Part shown: piece by piece, positions 1 through 6,156 of the stretch
Numbering within the stretch: position 1 is the stretch's first letter
Layout of the letters: each line of letters opens with the position of its first letter
Assembly: GCA_035442025.1 (NCBI GenBank)
Contig: DAORPQ010000063.1
Coordinates: 1-20,359, forward strand
DNA length: 20,359 nucleotides
Origin: Competibacter_A sp003527885
GTDB taxonomy: Bacteria > Pseudomonadota > Gammaproteobacteria > Competibacterales > Competibacteraceae
Reading direction: 5' to 3'
The notes under the pieces: model-generated
What the model saw: the letters and a program-made list of their open reading frames with translations, nothing else
The model's database searches: none
What the model was told of the DNA's origin: nothing
Translations under genes and position numbers: made by a program

Positions 1-1
1 C

Positions 2-199
2 GCCTCGCGGCTGAATCTGACGCCGGAGACGTTTTCGCGCATCCTGCACAGCTTGGGCGAAGCCGGGCTGATCACGGTAAAAGGCAAGCGGATTACGGTA
101 CCGGATATCGCCCGACTGAGCCGTTTCGATCACGCTCCGCCGCCGTGCGCCAAAAATGCCCAGGCACCGCTTAGCGAGGCTCAAACGCCTCTCGAATAA
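2..199 (+). CDS. Crp/Fnr-family transcriptional regulator, C-terminal fragment (5' end outside window)
   Basis: Reading frame 2 is open from the window edge to a TAA at 197-199 and encodes about 65 residues. The start of the fragment (ASRLNLTPETFSRILHSLGE, then AGLITVKGKRI) matches the winged helix-turn-helix DNA-binding domain that ends Crp/Fnr regulators; LTPETFSR is the typical recognition-helix region. The sensing cyclic-nucleotide-like domain lies upstream of the window, so ligand and target cannot be judged. A 22-residue Pro/Ala-rich tail follows the wing. The last 29 bp overlap the 3' end of the convergent membrane-protein gene. Family assignment is good; the specific regulator is unknown. 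Confidence 0.82.
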   Translation, partial: ASRLNLTPETFSRILHSLGEAGLITVKGKRITVPDIARLSRFDHAPPPCAKNAQAPLSEAQTPLE

Positions 200-644
200 G
201 CCGCTGCATGATCTGATTCCAGCGCTGACGCGGTTGTCGCTGCCAGTATTTAGCGTCCGGCCGACAATCGAATTTTTGCCGGTAAATCGCTAGAGCCGCC
301 ACGATCGCCGCCAAGCCCAGCGCCAACTCCGCCCGTGGAATACCCGCGAACGGCAACACCAGGAGCGACAAAAATACCAAGGCAATGATCCAGCCCCAGG
401 GAATGAACAGGAAATAACGGATATCGAACTGCCTACCGTTGCGCTGAACGATGACGCGCATCGGCCAGTCATCCTGGGTGATATAAGCGCGCCGCCGCGC
501 TTCCAGACGGGTTTCGTTCTCGGCGACAATAAAAAAATTGTTGACTAAGAGAGCGTTGCGGAATTTCTTGAGTTGAGCGTCGCCACCTTGCACGGTCGCC
601 TGCGTCATACGTCCCAAATGCTGGATCGTCGGTTCAATCGCCAT
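171..644 (-). CDS. Small two-helix membrane protein of unknown family
   Basis: A 157-residue protein I do not recognise. The N-terminal ~75 residues are polar, with a basic stretch (EARRRAY). Two hydrophobic segments follow at about residues 78-100 and 104-122, separated by a short Gly/Pro/Arg turn, suggesting a helical hairpin in the inner membrane. The last ~35 residues are Arg/Gln-rich and probably cytoplasmic. Its ATG lies 3 nt after the stop of the quinone oxidoreductase gene, so the two are probably co-transcribed. Its 3' end overlaps the convergent Crp/Fnr gene by 29 bp. GC-rich third positions and tight packing support a real gene; function is unknown. Confidence 0.7.
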   Translation of the reverse strand: MAIEPTIQHLGRMTQATVQGGDAQLKKFRNALLVNNFFIVAENETRLEARRRAYITQDDWPMRVIVQRNGRQFDIRYFLFIPWGWIIALVFLSLLVLPFAGIPRAELALGLAAIVAALAIYRQKFDCRPDAKYWQRQPRQRWNQIMQRLIREAFEPR

Positions 645-647
645 CGT

Positions 648-1628
648 TCAGTCGCCCACCGTAATGACCACCTTGCCGGTGGATTTGCGGGAGACGACTT
701 GATGCAACGCATCGACCGCTTCCTCCAGCGGATAAATCTCCGACACATAAGGCTGGATGGTGCCGGCTAAATACCAGTCCAGCAAAATCCGAAAACTTTC
801 CGTCATCACCGTTGGCTGACGTTCCGCGTAAGCCGGCCAGTTGAGACCGATCACATCCACGTTCTTGACCAGCAGATGGTTGGCGGGAATTTGCGGCACC
901 GTGCCGCCGGCGAAGCCGATCACCAGTATCCGCCCCTCGAAAGCGATAGCGCGCAAGGAAGCGTTGAACAGCTCACCGCCGACCGGATCGTAAACCACAT
1001 CGGCGCCGCGTTCTCCGGTCAGCTCCTTGATGCGCAAACGAATATCTTCGTGGCCGGTGTTAATGAGATGATCGGCGCCGTGCTGGCGGGCGATGTCCAG
1101 TTTTTCCGGGCTGCTGGCGGTGGCGATGACCGTCGCGCCCAGTTGCTTGCCGATGGCGACCGCCGTCAGGCCAACGCCGCCGGATGCGCCGTGCACGACC
1201 AGCGTTTCCCCGGCCCGCAACCGCGCCCGATGCCACAGCGCGATGTGAGAGGTGCCGAACACCACCGGAAACGCCGCGCCGTGTTCGTAAGGCATGGCTG
1301 TCGGGATGGCGACGCAACGATTGGCATTGACAACAGCCTGCTCGGCGTAACCACCGTACAGAGTCAGCGCGATGACCCGATCACCCGCCGCAAACCCGGT
1401 GACGCCCTCGCCGAGTTCTAAAACGTCGCCAGCCAGCTCAAAACCGGGGCTGAAGGGCGGTTCCGGTTGTACTTGATACTGCCCGCGCGTGATCAGGCTA
1501 TCGGCGAAGTTGACGCCGCAGGCCCGCACCCGTAGCCGTATCTGGCCCGGACCCAAACTCGGCGGCGCCACCGCTTCCAACCGCAACGCGGCGGGTCCGC
1601 TCAACTCGCGGCACACGATGGCTTTCAT
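648..1628 (-). CDS. NADPH:quinone oxidoreductase, zinc-independent MDR family
   Basis: A 326-residue medium-chain dehydrogenase/reductase. The N-terminal GroES-like domain (about 1-120) carries CGVNFADSLITRGQY, the usual signature of quinone oxidoreductases that lack catalytic zinc. The Rossmann domain (about 125-270) has the NADPH-binding loop HGASGGVG near residue 145. The family (QorA-like, COG0604) reduces quinones or activated enones with NADPH in the cytoplasm; the substrate here cannot be read from sequence. Upstream in frame there is a stop nine codons before the ATG, which fixes this start, and a G-rich run (GGGGGG) about 9 nt upstream may serve as ribosome binding site. It heads a two-gene unit with the small membrane protein. 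Confidence 0.88.
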   Translation of the reverse strand: MKAIVCRELSGPAALRLEAVAPPSLGPGQIRLRVRACGVNFADSLITRGQYQVQPEPPFSPGFELAGDVLELGEGVTGFAAGDRVIALTLYGGYAEQAVVNANRCVAIPTAMPYEHGAAFPVVFGTSHIALWHRARLRAGETLVVHGASGGVGLTAVAIGKQLGATVIATASSPEKLDIARQHGADHLINTGHEDIRLRIKELTGERGADVVYDPVGGELFNASLRAIAFEGRILVIGFAGGTVPQIPANHLLVKNVDVIGLNWPAYAERQPTVMTESFRILLDWYLAGTIQPYVSEIYPLEEAVDALHQVVSRKSTGKVVITVGD

Positions 1629-2019
1629 CCGCGAGACCCCCCGTGCAGGGATCGGTTTTCAGCAACCCATCTCCTTAACATCGACCGGTAAACCTCTCTA
1701 CAAAAAGCGAGAAAATTTCCATATCTTTATATTTTTTTAGCCAGTTGGAAAATATTTGAAGCAAACCGGCCACCGCTGCCGCGCGTCAAGCTTTTGGCGC
1801 TTTTATTTTGCTCCGATCACCGACGCTTGAAAACCTTCCCTTCATCCAAAACAAGCTTTTGAAAAAATTAGCAAACCATAGAAACCATTAAGATGGTGCA
1901 TATCTTGCTTTAGTCTAATAAAAGATACTATTGTATTTATTAATTGACTTCTAACACTAAAATTTCATTAATAAATCATCTATAATAACTTCTAAATTTA
2001 GATATATCGTATCAAAATT
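1629..2019. promoter_or_regulatory. AT-rich divergent intergenic region with several dyads
   Basis: This gap separates the minus-strand quinone oxidoreductase from the plus-strand RACo-type gene. From about 1690 onward it is far more AT-rich than the flanking genes and has no credible ORF. It contains a direct repeat CAAGCTTTTG (1787-1796 and 1852-1861), a small hairpin ACCAT-TAAG-ATGGT (1884-1897), an inverted repeat TATCTT-N15-AAGATA (1901-1906/1922-1927), a TATAAT hexamer (1981-1986) and a perfect 12-bp palindrome (1991-2002). The size and number of dyads suggest regulated transcription of the downstream gene. No specific regulator can be named. Confidence 0.6.
1981..2002 (+). promoter_or_regulatory. 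Likely -10 element and overlapping palindromic operator of the RACo-type gene
   Basis: TATAAT at 1981-1986 is a consensus -10. A good -35 at 17 bp is absent: the position holds an A-rich hexamer, and the nearest TTGACT (1944-1949) is 31 bp away. The perfect palindrome TCTAAATTTAGA (1991-2002) covers the expected transcription start near 1993, a typical repressor position. The implied 5' leader is only about 27 nt and has no Shine-Dalgarno-like purine run before the ATG at 2020. Promoter and operator roles are inferred from position and symmetry. Confidence 0.45.
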
Positions 2020-3636
2020 ATGACTCTTTTAGTCGTCCACTCTAGGCTGGGCAAGCACCGCTTCGAAGTAGCGAAGGGTCTGTCGGTGCGCGAAGCCCTC
2101 GATATCACCGCCTTACGGGTACGCGCCGCCTGTGGCGGCACAGGGGCCTGCGGGGCTTGCGTGATCCATCTGGTCGGAGGCGAGGTCTCGGCGCCGACAG
2201 TCGCCGAGTATATGAAACTCGGTTCCGATGAGCGCGCGGCGGGCGCACGGCTGGCCTGTCAGGTCCGGCTCAAGGGCGATACCGAGATCCGTCTCGACCG
2301 GCCCGCGCCACCCTCGCCCTGGAAGAGCATTCCACTCGAAAATCTCAAACCGCTCACCCATGGGCTCCCTGAGTTACGCGCTCATACTCTCGGCGTAGCG
2401 ATCGATCTGGGCACCACCCAAATCCGGGTCTCTCTCTTGGACCGACGGTCCGGCCGCCGCATCGCCACCCGCCGCGGCCCGAACCCGCAAGGCGTTTTCG
2501 GCGCCGACATCCTCAACCGCCTGGAAGCGGCTCGCGCGAATCCCGCACACGCGGCGGAGCTGGCCAAGCTGGTTCGAACCGCCATCCTGCGAGCGGTGCG
2601 CGACATCCTGGCGCGTGATATCGGCGAAGTGAAGGCCATGCTGGCTGAAATCGGCCAAGTTTTTATCGTCGGCAACACCGCCATGCTGGCTTTATTGGGC
2701 GGGCGCGGCGCAGACACCCTACTCGATCCCGCCAACTGGCAAGGGGCCATCGACTGCCGGCCGCACGATGTCACACCCTGGCGGGCAAAAGGGGCGCTGC
2801 CGTGCGCCGAACTGGTGATGCCCGATCCGGTGGCCGGCTTCGTCGGCTCCGATCTGGTGGCGGATTTGCTGGCCACCGGCTTGACCGAAGGCCCCGCTGG
2901 CGCGCTGTTGTTGGATATCGGCACCAATACCGAAATCGCGCTGTGGGACGGCGCGACTCTGCATGTCACCTCGGTCGCCGGCGGTCCCGCCTTTGAAGGG
3001 TCCGGCATCCGTCACGGCATGGCCGCTGAACCCGGAGCCATCGACAGCGTCTGTTCGGTCGAAAACCACTACCGCTGGCGGACTATCGGCGGCGGTGCGC
3101 CGCAGGGCTTCTGCGGGTCGGGCTTGGTCGACGCCATCGCCCTGCTGCTCGCCGACGGCCGGCTAAAGCCTTCCGGGCGCTTCGCCTCTCCGCCCGGCCC
3201 GGACGGCTACCCGCTCGATCCCAACCACCCGAATACCGCCATTACCGGCCCCGACATCGATGCGTTCCAGCGCGCCAAAGCCGCCACAGCGGCCGCCATG
3301 AGCCAACTGTTGATTCAGGCCGGCATGACTTGGCGGGAGTTGCGCCGCCTGTGCGTCTGCGGCGCTTTCGGCCGCACCCTGCACCTCGGACATGCCCAGG
3401 CCATCGGCCTCTTGCCGGCCGTCCATCCCGGCTTGATCGAGCTCCATGCCGAGGCTGCCCTGGCCGGTTGCGAACAGGCCCTGCTGTCGCCCGGTGGCGT
3501 CCAATGTTTCGACGCATTAACGGCAAAAACCAAAACGATCAACCTTTCCCTGCTGCCGGGTTACGAAGACCGTTATATCGAGCACCTGCGCTTGCGCCCT
3601 ATCGCCCTGACCCCGACCACCGGGCAAAGGCCTTGA
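2020..3636 (+). CDS. RACo-type corrinoid reductive activator ([2Fe-2S] ferredoxin + ASKHA ATPase, DUF4445)
   Basis: A 538-residue protein. Residues 1-95 are a plant-type [2Fe-2S] ferredoxin domain with C38-x5-C44-x2-C47 and C80. After a short linker, an ASKHA-fold ATPase starts near 123: first phosphate loop IDLGTT at 128-133, second phosphate motif LDIGTNTE from about 298, AGGPAFEGSGI at 320-330, and the adenosine-side motif VCGAFGRTL from 446. This is the architecture of RACo and of the activating enzymes of corrinoid O-demethylases, which use ATP to return Co(II) corrinoid to Co(I). Known members are often near 600-640 residues, so this is a compact version with a short linker. The ATG is the only plausible start (next Met is residue 65). 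The partner is almost certainly the corrinoid protein encoded 183 bp downstream. Confidence 0.88.
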   Translation: MTLLVVHSRLGKHRFEVAKGLSVREALDITALRVRAACGGTGACGACVIHLVGGEVSAPTVAEYMKLGSDERAAGARLACQVRLKGDTEIRLDRPAPPSPWKSIPLENLKPLTHGLPELRAHTLGVAIDLGTTQIRVSLLDRRSGRRIATRRGPNPQGVFGADILNRLEAARANPAHAAELAKLVRTAILRAVRDILARDIGEVKAMLAEIGQVFIVGNTAMLALLGGRGADTLLDPANWQGAIDCRPHDVTPWRAKGALPCAELVMPDPVAGFVGSDLVADLLATGLTEGPAGALLLDIGTNTEIALWDGATLHVTSVAGGPAFEGSGIRHGMAAEPGAIDSVCSVENHYRWRTIGGGAPQGFCGSGLVDAIALLLADGRLKPSGRFASPPGPDGYPLDPNHPNTAITGPDIDAFQRAKAATAAAMSQLLIQAGMTWRELRRLCVCGAFGRTLHLGHAQAIGLLPAVHPGLIELHAEAALAGCEQALLSPGGVQCFDALTAKTKTINLSLLPGYEDRYIEHLRLRPIALTPTTGQRP

Positions 3637-3818
3637 CCGAACCGACCTGATGAAGGAACTCCGCGCACTCAGAAACCGTGCAACAACGCAGGAGCGGTGA
3701 TAAAAATATCATTATTATAATACTTATGTAATAAATAAGTTCTAAATTAACAAAATTTACTTGAAATAGAACCCAATTAGTAATACACTATAATCGATAG
3801 TAAATAAAGGGATTCGTC
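3637..3818 (+). promoter_or_regulatory. AT-rich promoter region of the corrinoid operon
   Basis: After about 60 bp of ordinary composition this gap turns strongly AT-rich. It holds a -10-like TATAAT (3789-3794) inside the dyad ACTAT-AATCG-ATAGT (3787-3801). Upstream is an inverted repeat GTTCTA (3739-3744) / TAGAAC (3767-3772), placed at about -35 to -60 relative to the expected start, an activator-like position. TTCTAA-N6-AAAATTT (3740-3758) resembles TTCTAA-N4-AAAATTT (1949-1965) upstream of the RACo-type gene. No -35 is correctly spaced (TTGAAA at 3761 is 22 bp away), consistent with activator dependence. A clear ribosome binding site AAAGGGA (3806-3812) precedes the ATG at 3819. Confidence 0.5.
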
Positions 3819-4505
3819 ATGCTAGATCGCTTCATCAAAGCCTACAACGAAGCCGTCTTCGAAACCGATAAGGAAGCGGCCTTCACTGCGGTCAACACCG
3901 CTTTAGCGGAAGGTATCCCGCCAGAAGACATCGTGTTCAAGATCGTCATCCCGGCCGTTGAAGAAATGATGTCCAACATCACCAAGGACCCGGACGCCAA
4001 TCTGGCGCAGCACTTCATGACCGCGCAGATCGCTGCCGAAGTGACTGAAAAGATGCTGGAAAAGTTCGAACATCCGCCCGAAATCATCGGTCGGGTGGTG
4101 ATCGGCACCGCGCACGGCGACCTGCATTCGCTCGGCAAGCGCATCGTCATGGGTTGCCTGAAGGCGCTGATGGTCGAAGCCACCGATCTGGGCGTGAACG
4201 TACCGGCGGAGAAATTCGTCGATGAAGCCATCGCCCGCGATGCCCAGGTCATCGCGATGTCGGCCATGATGGTACATACGGCAACCGGCGAGGACGGCGC
4301 GTGCAAAGTGCGCCAGATTCTCAAGGAGCGCGGTCTCGAACAGCGTTTCAAGCTGATCGTGGGCGGCGCGCCCTATCGCTACGACACCGAACTCTACCAA
4401 GCCGTCGGCGCCGATTCTTGGGCGCCGGACGGCGTCAATGCCGCGCGCGCCATCATCAACCTCATCCAGCAGGTAAAACACCGTGACTCCGCTCAAGATA
4501 TTTGA
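3819..4505 (+). CDS. Methyltransferase-cognate corrinoid protein (B12-binding)
   Basis: A 228-residue protein with the two-part layout of MtaC/MtbC/MttC and the cobalamin module of MetH. Residues 1-88 form the helical cap domain; residues 90-220 form the Rossmann-like B12 domain. The diagnostic motif is D101-L-H103-S-L-G106, where His103 should be the lower cobalt ligand. It is followed after exactly 41 residues by S148 (SAM in place of SxL) and then by G182-G183, which pack around the corrinoid tail. The protein should carry the methyl group as methyl-Co(III) in the cytoplasm. Its last 23 nt overlap the next gene, which begins at a GTG, indicating translational coupling. It is a cognate partner for the RACo-type activator upstream. 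Substrate specificity cannot be read from it. Confidence 0.92.
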   Translation: MLDRFIKAYNEAVFETDKEAAFTAVNTALAEGIPPEDIVFKIVIPAVEEMMSNITKDPDANLAQHFMTAQIAAEVTEKMLEKFEHPPEIIGRVVIGTAHGDLHSLGKRIVMGCLKALMVEATDLGVNVPAEKFVDEAIARDAQVIAMSAMMVHTATGEDGACKVRQILKERGLEQRFKLIVGGAPYRYDTELYQAVGADSWAPDGVNAARAIINLIQQVKHRDSAQDI

Positions 4506-5511
4506 AGCCGCCCTCAACGGCACGCCGGCGCCACGCATTCCCATCTTTTGCAATCTGTTCGACCAGGGAGCGCGCGAGCTCGGCATGACGCAACGGGAGT
4601 ATTACGCGAAGGGCGAACACGTTGCGACCGGCCAGCTGAAGCTGCGGGAGCGTTACGGGTACGACAACGTGTGGAGCCTGTTCTATGTCGGTCGGGAAGC
4701 GGAGTTGTTCGGCTGTCGGGAAATCCTGTATGCCGAAAACGGTACCCCCAACGTGGCGGATTTCGTCATCCAAACTTATGACGACATCGCCAAACTGGAG
4801 GTCCCGAACGATATCACCGATCATCCGCTCTGGGCCGAGACCGCCCAGTGCCTGAAAATCCTCGGGCGGGAAGTGGGCGAAACCCATCCGATCTGCGCCT
4901 ACGTCACGGCTTCGACCACCTTGCCGGCGATGCTGATGGGCATGGACAAGTGGCTGGAGCTCCTGCTGGCGGGCCCCGTTGACGTGCGCGATGAACTCTT
5001 GCGCAAATGCTCCGATTTCTTCCAGAAAGAGATTGCCGCCTACCGGGCCGCCGGCGCCAATATCCTGGTTTATGCGACGCCCTTCGGCTCCATCTCTTTC
5101 CTCGACCGGAAGCGCTTCAACGCCATCGCCATCCCGTGGATGAAGCGCGATCTGGCGCCGGGCGGCGCCAGCAACGTCGTCTATCTCTGCGGCATGGCGC
5201 CCTTCAACAGCGTCATCCAGCAAGTGATGGACGAGCTGGCCATCGGCGTTTACTACATCAGCCCGCTGGCCGATCTGGCCGAGGCGAAAGCGCTGATCGG
5301 CACGCGCGGGCTGACCTGCGGGGTCATCGACGACATCAAGATGATCCGCTGGACACCCGAGCAAACCCGCGCGGAAGTCAAGCGCATTTGTGAAACCGGT
5401 ATGCCGGGGCAACATTTTCTGTTCGGCACTGCCCTGATGCCGCTCGCCGTGCCCGAGACCAACATCCGGGCCATGCTCGACGCCGCTTTCGACTACGGGA
5501 GATACGGATGA
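4483..5511 (+). CDS. Uroporphyrinogen decarboxylase-fold (MtaA/CmuA-like) protein with altered zinc site
   Basis: A 342-residue TIM-barrel protein of the UroD superfamily, in the branch that includes corrinoid methyltransferases (MtaA, MtbA, CmuA). It lacks the N-terminal RQAGRYLPEY signature of true HemE, and lies directly after a corrinoid protein, so heme synthesis is unlikely. MtaA/MtbA bind catalytic zinc through His-x-Cys and a distant Cys in a G-C-G turn. Here the first site reads Y234-L-C236, and the region corresponding to the second reads G-T316-A, so two of three ligands are replaced. It may therefore use another metal geometry, act on another substrate, or act as a non-catalytic corrinoid-binding partner. 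The GTG start is inside the upstream gene; AGGT at about 4470 may be the ribosome binding site. It overlaps the next gene by 4 nt (ATGA). Confidence 0.82.
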   Translation: MTPLKIFEAALNGTPAPRIPIFCNLFDQGARELGMTQREYYAKGEHVATGQLKLRERYGYDNVWSLFYVGREAELFGCREILYAENGTPNVADFVIQTYDDIAKLEVPNDITDHPLWAETAQCLKILGREVGETHPICAYVTASTTLPAMLMGMDKWLELLLAGPVDVRDELLRKCSDFFQKEIAAYRAAGANILVYATPFGSISFLDRKRFNAIAIPWMKRDLAPGGASNVVYLCGMAPFNSVIQQVMDELAIGVYYISPLADLAEAKALIGTRGLTCGVIDDIKMIRWTPEQTRAEVKRICETGMPGQHFLFGTALMPLAVPETNIRAMLDAAFDYGRYG

Positions 5512-6152
5512 AAACGCTCAAGCTCTCCCTTGAAATCACCGCGTCTTCCCAGCCCTCCTCACAGCAACCTTTGGTCATGGTCGGCTGCGGCATCCTGCAC
5601 AAGGAAGTCGATTATCTCATCCGGAAAAACGGCTGGAACATCGAAACCCGCTTTCTCGATTCGGCGCTGCACAATTATCTGAACAAGCTGTCCGACCACT
5701 TGCACGCGGCGCTCGACGACAGCGCGCGCCAGGGCCGCGAAACGGTCGTCTTCTACGGCTGCTGCCACCCGCGGATAGAGGCGATTCTCGAACACCATCA
5801 CACCGTGCGCACCCGGGGTCAGAACTGCATCACCATGCTGCTGGGCTACGAACCGTTCATGGCGGCGCTCCAACAAGGCGCTTATTTCCTGCTCGAAGAC
5901 TGGGCGCTGACCTGGCAGCCCATGATCACCCAATGTTTCGGCGCCAACCTGAACGTGATTCGCGAAATCTTTCACTCCAGCCACAAGTACATCGTCGCCA
6001 TCCGCACGCCCTGCTCCGGCAATTTCACCGCCGCCGCCGAGGCCGCCGCCGCGTTCGTCGACCTGCCGCTGGTGTGGATGGAGACCGATCTCTCCCACCT
6101 TGAGGCCGTGCTGGCCGGCGCCATCTTCCTCAAGCAAAACACGGTGGTCTGA
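5508..6152 (+). CDS. DUF1638-like protein
   Basis: A 214-residue soluble protein resembling the DUF1638 family, whose genes recur beside corrinoid methyltransferase genes; its biochemical role is not established to my knowledge. After a ~20-residue polar leader, the core begins with MVGCGIL (Cys27) and includes FYGCCHP (Cys85, Cys86), Cys107 in NCITMLLGYEP, Cys143 and Cys169 in TPCSGNF. Several of these cysteines lie at Gly-flanked strand ends and could bind a metal or do redox chemistry. The ATG overlaps the stop of the UroD-like gene (ATGA) and GGGAGA precedes it, indicating coupling. The family call comes from motif recognition and context, not from a search. Confidence 0.72.
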   Translation: MKTLKLSLEITASSQPSSQQPLVMVGCGILHKEVDYLIRKNGWNIETRFLDSALHNYLNKLSDHLHAALDDSARQGRETVVFYGCCHPRIEAILEHHHTVRTRGQNCITMLLGYEPFMAALQQGAYFLLEDWALTWQPMITQCFGANLNVIREIFHSSHKYIVAIRTPCSGNFTAAAEAAAAFVDLPLVWMETDLSHLEAVLAGAIFLKQNTVV

Positions 6153-6156
6153 TGCC

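Noticed and set aside
1787..1861. Direct repeat CAAGCTTTTG as a mobile-element end or att site
   Set aside because: Only two 10-bp copies 65 bp apart with no transposase or target duplication; listed only as part of the intergenic description.
1944..1986. TTGACT and TATAAT as a sigma-70 pair upstream of the RACo-type gene
   Set aside because: The spacing is 31 bp, far from the 16-18 bp needed; only the TATAAT is kept as a candidate.
3761..3794. TTGAAA and TATAAT as a sigma-70 pair upstream of the corrinoid gene
   Set aside because: The spacing is 22 bp, too long even for MerR-type 19-bp promoters.
4462..5415. 317-residue minus-strand ORF opposite the UroD-like gene
   Set aside because: Shadow of the real gene: low-complexity composition, no family signature, and it lies opposite a recognisable coupled operon gene.
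4483..5511. True uroporphyrinogen decarboxylase (hemE)
   Set aside because: It lacks the N-terminal RQAGRYLPEY signature and lies in a coupled operon with a corrinoid protein, so the MtaA/CmuA-like branch fits better.
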